This document shows, one piece after another, positions 58,570 to 64,000 of a stretch of DNA of 64,000 nt (position 1 is its first letter; each line of letters begins with the position of its first letter). Below the pieces are notes generated by a model. That model did not search any database. It saw only the letters and a program-made list of their open reading frames with translations, and was not told where the DNA came from. The stretch is from Pseudomonadaceae bacterium (GTDB lineage: Bacteria > Pseudomonadota > Gammaproteobacteria > Pseudomonadales > Pseudomonadaceae), in contig JAIETJ010000037.1 of the NCBI GenBank assembly GCA_019745275.1, positions 1 to 64,000 on the forward strand, read 5' to 3'. The position numbers and the translations under genes were made by a program.

Positions 58570-61500
58570 TCACGGCGAACGATACAGTTCTCGCCTAAAG
58601 ATCAACGGCGTAGCGCCGCGATAGATGCCGAAGGTGGCCAACGCACTGGCAGCGCGGCGTCCGCCCGCCACCCCAGTAGCATCCCAGTCGTAGTCCAGCC
58701 ATGTGGGTTGGCTGGCGAAGCGCGCTTGCACACTGCCATCATTACCCGCGCCCGGCGCGCTTAACTGCACCTGTCCGGCAGCCGCTAGCGGCCCGCTAAC
58801 AGTCGCCACTGTCTCGCCGGCCGTTAAGTTGCCGGTGTGCGAACTCAGTGCAGGCGAGCCCAACACCGAGGCAGTTGTGCAGCTGTCGGTGAGTTCTGGT
58901 TGAAAACTCGCACCCGCGACCGCCTGCCACGTTTCTAAGTTAAAGGGTAAAGCCAAACCTTGCAGCTCCGAGCCATGGGCATTGCTTAACCGTAAACGAC
59001 CCAAGCGCACTTGGCTGCCCGGCACGTTAGCAAAGTCATAGTTAAACGCCAAACAACCACTGCCAACGCCGTTGCAGACGGTATCCGCATCGGTCAACGC
59101 CGCCGCACTAAAGCCTTGGCGCACGGCCGCAGTAAAGGGCAGATCATCCGCCAGCGGCAGTACCGCTGGGCTGTATTGCAAGGTTTCGCCACTCCAGCGA
59201 TAGCTGCGCGCACCATCGCCGGTGTCCGCCCCACTTTGCACCGGGGCAACCGCCGCGCTACTGCTCAAGCGACCCGCCGCATCCAACGTAGTCTTGCCAG
59301 TAATCGACAAATACGCATCCCGCGTCGGCGTGCCCAGCCGCCAAAAGCTGCCACGGTCGTAGTTATTCGTCACGTTGCCGCTGCGATTCTTGCCAGTGAC
59401 CGTCAGGCTCGGCTCCTGACCAACAGCAAACGCCATCGGTTGTCCCTGATAACTGAACGCCGCTCCGCAACTGGGGGTCAAACTGGCACTGCCGCTGGCG
59501 GTCAAATAGGCCGGGGCAAAGCGCCCAACCAAGCCACTCACGCTAGCGTTTACAGTCTCGCCAAAATAGCCATTGAGCGGCGGCGTAGCGGTCAGACTAA
59601 ACACCCCAACTTCGGAGATCGTCTGGCTAACCGTGGTGGTATTGCTATTGGCCACATTGCCCAACACATGGCTGTAACTGCTCACCCCGAGCGTTCCAGC
59701 GCTGCCGCCAATAGGCGCCAACAGCTGACTGCTGAGGGCGATACTGCTTAACTGAAAGTTTGGCGTAACTAAGTTATCCGCCAGCGCCGCCGCCGTGAGC
59801 GCCTCGCCATCAGACTGCCAAGCCACAGCTTTGACTTTCAGATTAAAACCATCACCGGCCCGCACAGTGCCGGGATACAGCGGGCAACTAATGCCCGCCA
59901 CCGTGCAACTGCTAAGGGTGTCGGTTTGCAGCAGCAGGCCGTAGGGACGGCTAACAAACAAGTCCGAACCGTTCATATCCAGACCATTTTCCAAGCCTGA
60001 CGTCGGCGCGTACTTGGCCGCTAGCGCCATCTCTCCGGCATCGTTGTATTGCACCGTTAGCGGGGCCGTAGCGGTGGCATCGAAGTTCAGGGTCACTGGC
60101 GTGGCACTGGTTACCGGCGTGCCATTGACCGATACCGACTGCGTGCCGGTATTCGGATTGCTGTAGCTACGAGTAAAGGCCACGCTGCGCGAGCCACTGG
60201 CAAAACCGGGCGCACACGACTGGCTATTGTCGGCCTGTTTAACCGCCTGAATAGTCGCTGCAGTCGGTTTAGCGGCCAGCACATTAGGCACATTCAGCAA
60301 AAACCCGCTCGCTGCATAATTAATTTTGCAGCCACTGGTGGAGCACACGGAAACCGTCAGCGGCTTGGTGGTTGGCGTTGAGGTGGACATACCGACAACC
60401 ACATCGCCCAGCGTATTACTGCGCAACTGCGCCGTTGCCGTACCCCCGCTAAAGCTCAAAATATTACCGCCACTCATGCTAGCAGGTGCACTGGCGGTCC
60501 AGCCAGCACTCGGGACTAACGTCACGCTGACTGGGTCGGTATATAAACTGCTGCATGAACTGTTTAGACAAGCCTTAACCGTAACGGGCTGCGGACTGCA
60601 GGTTAGCGCGCTGCCGCTATAACTAAACTCAAAGTGGTCAATTTGTAGGCCAACAGGATTGAGTGCGGTGGCGCACACTTGAATATCATCCAGCTCATGG
60701 ATGTTAGTTGCTCCGCCAGATGAACCGGTCACTGACAAGTAGAAGTTTTGCGGCAACCCAGCCTGCCCTGCAGCCGCAAGTACATCAACGCCATTGATGC
60801 CCGTTAACACGCTAAAGCCCGCCCCGGTATCGCGCTCAACCGTTAGTAACGCTTTGCCGCTGACACGACCGTCGACCGTAATGCGGTAGGTATAACCCGG
60901 CCCGGCGCTACTACCCGCTTTATCAATCCCCGGAATTAAATTCGCGGCGGTGCCGGCCACGTATCGATAGCCTGAAATTCGATTAGCCGAGCCGGACCCA
61001 CGCACTGCCACTGAGTCAACCCGCTGTCCCGGACCATCCGTACCGCCCTCGTTAGAAAAATTGCCATATTCATCAATACCCACACCCAACCAACCGCCGG
61101 CAAAACCCGGATTTGCGACGTTACCTCGAGTGCCATAACCCAGCGGGCCGCCATAGCTACCGGCCAAAGGGGCAATGCTCGCATCCGAGAGAATGACTCC
61201 CATACCGTCAGCACCACTGCCGTTATAGGCGTAGTGTTTAAACTGTACCTGCACATAGTTACCCGCCGCTGGAAACAGGCGCTGCAAGGTGGCGGCGGTG
61301 GCCACGTTTCCAGTGTTATCAGTCAGACGCATACGGCCAGTGACGATCACCGGCAGACCAAAACTACCGCCGCTGGTAGTGGTGGCCCAATCGCTACCAA
61401 GACTGCTGCGAGTGAAGTTATCGCTGAAGCAATTGGGCGCAGGATTGGTAATGCAGGCATTAGCCGGGGTTGAGTTAGGCAAACAGGTGCCGTAGACCTT

Positions 61501-62388
61501 GCTCGGGCTGTTGACATTGACCGTTGAATAACTCGGTGCCGTTAATGCACCAAACACCGTGGAGTTATTCAGGCTAATCGCCCCGCTCGCCGAGGTCAGC
61601 GTCACTGCTGCACTGGCACCACCGACTAGACTATCGCTGAAACTGATGACACTGGCACCCGTCACCGAGCCACTGAGCAGGGTCACACCAGAGAAGGTAG
61701 CCGGGTTATTACCGGCAAAAAAATCGCCCTGCAGGGTGCCACCGGTGATGTTGAGGGCACCTGAGTCTGAACGCGCTCCGCCGAGCAGATTGGTGCCATT
61801 GCTGGTCACTGTGCAGCAGTTGCTGCGCACTAACCCGTTAACGCTACCGCCCGTCAGGCTGATTGATCCACTGCTATTGGTCAGCGTCCCGCCGATGCTG
61901 GTGCCATTGGTCGTGATCGCGTTGCTAGCGCTGACATTGCCGCCGACACTGCCGCCCGTCAGGCTAACGGTGCCAGTTCCAGTCACAGATCCGGAAACAC
62001 TGGCCCCCGCGAGGTTAATCGCACCACTGCCCGCCGTCGCGCTGCCATTGATAGCATTGGTACCAGTGGCGGTCAGGCTGCCGGCGCCGGTCTGCAGGCT
62101 AATATTTCTACTGCTTGTACCGACGGTATTACCGACGAGGTTGATGTTGCCGCTGGCCACTACCGTGATGTTGCTCGCCGTCGACACCACCAGCACATCC
62201 CCCGAGGCCAAGCTGATAATGCCACTGCAGGTAAATGTAGTGGCGCTGCGCGACCAAGTGCCAGAGCAAATGTTTGGGCTGCCACTGACAATGGTCGCGC
62301 CTGACGTGTTGAAGGTATAAGTCGTCGCTTGGGCGGTGCCGGCCAGCAACAAACCGAGCAACAGCCATGCACGCAGTACTAAGTGCAT
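58570..62388 (-). CDS. DUF6701/MshQ-like MSHA pilus-associated adhesin
   Basis: This 1272-residue exported protein has a signal peptide (about 1-22). A Gly/Ser/Thr/Asn-rich repeat region (about 40-310) looks like a right-handed beta-helix. A lectin/glucanase-like domain (about 330-620) contains FSDNFTRSSLGSDWATT and YVQVQFKHYAYNGSGADG. The C-terminal half matches the DUF6701 type (QASFAYQ-like beta segments and FNYDFANVPGSQVRLGRLRL). It is the large accessory or tip protein of MSHA-like loci. The ATG at 62388, one base after the MshP-like stop, has GGAG 7 bases upstream. Confidence 0.85.
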   Translation of the reverse strand: MHLVLRAWLLLGLLLAGTAQATTYTFNTSGATIVSGSPNICSGTWSRSATTFTCSGIISLASGDVLVVSTASNITVVASGNINLVGNTVGTSSRNISLQTGAGSLTATGTNAINGSATAGSGAINLAGASVSGSVTGTGTVSLTGGSVGGNVSASNAITTNGTSIGGTLTNSSGSISLTGGSVNGLVRSNCCTVTSNGTNLLGGARSDSGALNITGGTLQGDFFAGNNPATFSGVTLLSGSVTGASVISFSDSLVGGASAAVTLTSASGAISLNNSTVFGALTAPSYSTVNVNSPSKVYGTCLPNSTPANACITNPAPNCFSDNFTRSSLGSDWATTTSGGSFGLPVIVTGRMRLTDNTGNVATAATLQRLFPAAGNYVQVQFKHYAYNGSGADGMGVILSDASIAPLAGSYGGPLGYGTRGNVANPGFAGGWLGVGIDEYGNFSNEGGTDGPGQRVDSVAVRGSGSANRISGYRYVAGTAANLIPGIDKAGSSAGPGYTYRITVDGRVSGKALLTVERDTGAGFSVLTGINGVDVLAAAGQAGLPQNFYLSVTGSSGGATNIHELDDIQVCATALNPVGLQIDHFEFSYSGSALTCSPQPVTVKACLNSSCSSLYTDPVSVTLVPSAGWTASAPASMSGGNILSFSGGTATAQLRSNTLGDVVVGMSTSTPTTKPLTVSVCSTSGCKINYAASGFLLNVPNVLAAKPTAATIQAVKQADNSQSCAPGFASGSRSVAFTRSYSNPNTGTQSVSVNGTPVTSATPVTLNFDATATAPLTVQYNDAGEMALAAKYAPTSGLENGLDMNGSDLFVSRPYGLLLQTDTLSSCTVAGISCPLYPGTVRAGDGFNLKVKAVAWQSDGEALTAAALADNLVTPNFQLSSIALSSQLLAPIGGSAGTLGVSSYSHVLGNVANSNTTTVSQTISEVGVFSLTATPPLNGYFGETVNASVSGLVGRFAPAYLTASGSASLTPSCGAAFSYQGQPMAFAVGQEPSLTVTGKNRSGNVTNNYDRGSFWRLGTPTRDAYLSITGKTTLDAAGRLSSSAAVAPVQSGADTGDGARSYRWSGETLQYSPAVLPLADDLPFTAAVRQGFSAAALTDADTVCNGVGSGCLAFNYDFANVPGSQVRLGRLRLSNAHGSELQGLALPFNLETWQAVAGASFQPELTDSCTTASVLGSPALSSHTGNLTAGETVATVSGPLAAAGQVQLSAPGAGNDGSVQARFASQPTWLDYDWDATGVAGGRRAASALATFGIYRGATPLIFRRELYRSP

Positions 62389-62389
62389 A

Positions 62390-62794
62390 TCAATTCTCCA
62401 CGGTCGCACTTAAGCGACGATAGGCGTAATCGGGCCGTGAACCTGCCGTGCCATTTTGCGCAGTGGCAGTGAGCTGATAAATATTCACTGCCGCGCCGTC
62501 CTCGCTGTAAGCGTTCACGCTACAGGTCACCCGTACGCCATCAAACTCAGACAAGTTTGAGCCGGTCATATCCAACGTCTTGCTGGGCAAACAGGTGCCG
62601 GCCAGTGCGCTGCTAATGCCCCACTCCAAGCCCGAGCGCGCCGCCTGATAGGCCCGTGCCTGCTGGATGGCTAGGCTATTGGTGCCGTGTTGATTACCGG
62701 CCATGCGCATCATCGCGGCGATCACCAAGGCTATGATGATGATCACAAACATCGCCGCCACTAAGGCGAAACCGGCCTGCTGGGCGCGTGGCAT
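62390..62794 (-). CDS. MshP/PilX-like minor pilin component
   Basis: This 134-residue protein starts MPRAQQAGFALVAAMFVII, a prepilin-like leader ending in G-F with a hydrophobic helix that breaks the strict rule (no Glu5). The rest contains ARAYQAARSGLEWGIS, typical of PilX/MshP proteins. Of several in-frame ATGs, 62794 has GAGGGG 8 bases upstream and gives a normal 8-residue leader. It lies between the MshO-like gene and the large adhesin. Confidence 0.82.
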   Translation of the reverse strand: MPRAQQAGFALVAAMFVIIIIALVIAAMMRMAGNQHGTNSLAIQQARAYQAARSGLEWGISSALAGTCLPSKTLDMTGSNLSEFDGVRVTCSVNAYSEDGAAVNIYQLTATAQNGTAGSRPDYAYRRLSATVEN

Positions 62795-62819
62795 AGGCAT
62801 AGCCCCTCGGCGCATGTTT

Positions 62820-63860
62820 TTAAGGTGCATTGTCGACATGCACTTGCTGGAATAGCTCAATACTCTCGCCCTCCAATGTCAGTTGTAGGCGCAGCGTGAC
62901 CAGCCCGGCACGCACGCTGCTGCCGGCGGCATAGGTCATGCTGCAGCCCGTGACATGAGTGGCTTGCACGGCCTCGGCGGCGGCATTGGTGCCGGCAAAA
63001 GTCGGGGTGCGCGCGGTGCGACTAAAGCGGATCAGCTGGTTGCCGGCTGCATCACAGCGGTAACCGATAATTTGATCAGACAGGTAAAAGCGCCGCTGCG
63101 GCGAGGCAAAGGCGAAGTTAAAACTGCCGCCCGGCGGGGTCATGCTCAGCAAGGTTTCGCTACCGGCCACAGCAGACGCCGCAAACGTGCTGCCATCCGG
63201 GCTGATCACACTCGCAACGCCAGCCACCGGGGTAGCCCAGACATTGGCGCCGGGCGTCGCCACACCGCCAGTTTCTGCGCCGATGTTGTACACCACCAAC
63301 CAACGCGCCCCAGCCACAGTGACTGCCGTATTGAGCGCCTGAAAGGCCGAGCAATTGCCCTGCCCCGAAGCGGGAAGCGCAACAAAACTGGCCGTACAGC
63401 TTGGGCCAGTGCCCGACGCGAAGCTCAGCCCGGCGCCGCCAACGCGATTCGGTCGATAACGCCCGGCATCCAGCACATTGAACATTTCGATGGCATTGTT
63501 GCTGGGATTGATGCGCACCGAGTTAGGCACCGCCAAACGAATGTCCCGCGCCATGCGATTCAGCGCACCAGCCGCTAAATCGACCAATTCGGCGCGGCGG
63601 CTCTGCGCAACAAAACCCTCAAGTGGGCGCGACAAGGCGCCAGAGATCATCACCGCAACGGCTCCGGCCAAGGCAATCACCATGACCAGTTCGACCAAGG
63701 TAAAACCGCGCTGCGGGTTGCGGCACCTTCGGGTGGGCTCAGGGTGGGAAACCCGCGAAGTGGTTCCCCACCGGCCAAGGCGCGCGCCAATACGGTAACC
63801 AAAGCGGTGGAAAAGGCCTGCGGCCGTTTTACACCCTACGCATTCGGTTGATGTACGCAT
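62820..63860 (-). CDS. MshO-like minor prepilin with an unusually long, REP-derived leader
   Basis: This 346-residue protein has the type IV prepilin motif RGFTLVELVMVIALAGAVAV, with Glu5 after the cleavage Gly52. A mature part typical of MshO follows (LNRMARDIRLAVPNSVRI). The only canonical start in frame ahead of the motif is the ATG at 63860 (TGATG overlap with the upstream gene). This makes a 52-residue leader that carries two REP elements. No ATG, GTG or TTG exists nearer. The leader should be removed by the prepilin peptidase. Confidence 0.8.
   Translation of the reverse strand: MRTSTECVGCKTAAGLFHRFGYRIGARLGRWGTTSRVSHPEPTRRCRNPQRGFTLVELVMVIALAGAVAVMISGALSRPLEGFVAQSRRAELVDLAAGALNRMARDIRLAVPNSVRINPSNNAIEMFNVLDAGRYRPNRVGGAGLSFASGTGPSCTASFVALPASGQGNCSAFQALNTAVTVAGARWLVVYNIGAETGGVATPGANVWATPVAGVASVISPDGSTFAASAVAGSETLLSMTPPGGSFNFAFASPQRRFYLSDQIIGYRCDAAGNQLIRFSRTARTPTFAGTNAAAEAVQATHVTGCSMTYAAGSSVRAGLVTLRLQLTLEGESIELFQQVHVDNAP
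63743..63772 (+). repeat. REP-like element inside the prepilin leader (copy 1)
   Basis: GGTGGGAA and TTCCCCACC pair around a 13-base centre (ACCCGCGAAGTGG). The CAGGGTGGG tag is upstream on the plus strand. It encodes WGTTSRVSHP in the leader on the minus strand. Confidence 0.7.
63807..63841 (-). repeat. REP-like element inside the prepilin leader (copy 2, opposite orientation)
   Basis: On the minus strand GTAGGGTGTAAAAC and its partner GGCCTTTTCCACC flank a short centre. It is inverted relative to copy 1 with about 34 bases between, and encodes CVGCKTAAGLFH of the leader. Confidence 0.65.
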
Positions 63861-64000
63861 CAGCGCGTCCGATAGCCGCCGAGCTCTAGGCTCTGGCCGG
63901 CAGGGTCGGTGACCGTGATGCGGATATACAGCACGTTGCTGGCGGCCAAGCCATTCCACGCCTGCGCAGTGACTTGCACGTTAACCTGATAAGCCTCCAA
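63860..64000 (-). CDS. MshD/PilV-like minor pilin, C-terminal end only
   Basis: The last 46 codons of a gene that continues beyond the window: LEAYQVNVQVTAQAWNGLAA, then a beta-rich end with ITVTDPAGQSLELGGYRTR. This resembles the C-terminus of MshD/PilV-like pilins. Its TGA overlaps the ATG of the MshO-like gene (TGATG), so the two are translationally coupled. Family assignment is based on its end sequence and position only. Confidence 0.7.
   Translation of the reverse strand: MEAYQVNVQVTAQAWNGLAASNVLYIRITVTDPAGQSLELGGYRTR

Noticed and set aside
59011..62320. Long plus-strand open frames opposite the DUF6701 adhesin (59011-59751, 61559-62320)
   Set aside because: They are antisense to a credible signal-peptide-bearing protein, are low complexity (Leu/Pro/Val runs) and have no ribosome-binding context.
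63743..63841. Possible CRISPR-like repeat pair
   Set aside because: Only two copies, inverted relative to each other and with divergent centres; they fit REP elements.
62820..63860. Frameshift or wrong start in the MshO-like gene
   Set aside because: The frame is open and coupled by TGATG to the upstream gene, and there is no other in-frame start. The long leader is better explained by REP insertion than by error, though error is not excluded.

Overview
The window reads as a chromosomal core segment of a member of the Pseudomonadaceae. The gene families and their order (pilMNOPQ, ponA, maeB, rpmE, priA, argS, hslVU, phaC1-phaZ-phaC2-phaD, phaFI, ubiE-ubiJ-ubiB, hisI-hisE, tatABC, then typA, thiI, glnA, ntrBC) match what I remember of the PA5040 to PA5125 region of Pseudomonas aeruginosa. 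This placement rests on recalled synteny and protein motifs, not on a search. There are no rRNA, tRNA or CRISPR loci, no insertion sequences and no prophage. Almost every base is coding, and starts often overlap the previous stop.

Layout. 1-3105 (minus): type IV pilus alignment operon pilMNOP and the start of pilQ. 3289-5697 (plus): penicillin-binding protein 1A. 5844-9686 (minus): ribosomal protein L31, a secreted nuclease, an M48 metalloprotease and malic enzyme. 9850-17241 (plus): PriA, ArgS, a SPOR protein, HslVU behind a sigma-32-type promoter, and a DUF971 protein. 17348-24330: medium-chain polyhydroxyalkanoate (PHA) locus, with synthases, depolymerase and regulator on plus, and the phasins PhaI/PhaF and a small PHA-system protein on minus. 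24472-30435 (plus): ubiquinone (UbiE/J/B), histidine (HisI/E), Tat export (TatABC) and RsmE. 30459-33030 (minus): polar amino-acid ABC importer. 33183-37037: Dtd, proline iminopeptidase, three small lipoproteins, fructose-1,6-bisphosphatase. 37121-45969 (minus): autotransporter esterase EstA, a membrane diguanylate cyclase and a DUF2339/DUF3999 membrane module. 46260-52102: Cys-rich YkgJ-type protein, a phosphoethanolamine transferase, TypA and ThiI. 52200-58408 (plus): nitrogen control block with glnA, three DUF4124 proteins, ntrB and ntrC. 58570-64000 (minus): MSHA-like pilus genes, cut by the window edge.

Regulation visible in the sequence. Three elements have the sigma-54 -24/-12 geometry (GG, ten bases, GC): before phaC1, glnA and ntrB. 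The glnA element has two NtrC-like sites about 139 and 109 bases upstream of the expected start. The ntrB element has a perfect GCACC-N5-GGTGC palindrome further upstream. This suggests an NtrBC-controlled nitrogen circuit that may regulate itself, and a link between RpoN and PHA storage.

Most unusual points. (1) Two REP-like palindromes in opposite orientation are translated in frame inside the 52-residue leader of an MshO-like prepilin. (2) The rpmE terminator lies inside the signal-peptide codons of the downstream nuclease. (3) ntrB has sigma-54/NtrC-type signals. (4) Three tandem DUF4124 genes lie between glnA and ntrBC, one without the C-terminal beta-domain of the other two. (5) The DUF2339-DUF3999 pair is uncharacterised. 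I see no clearly new defence or mobile system.
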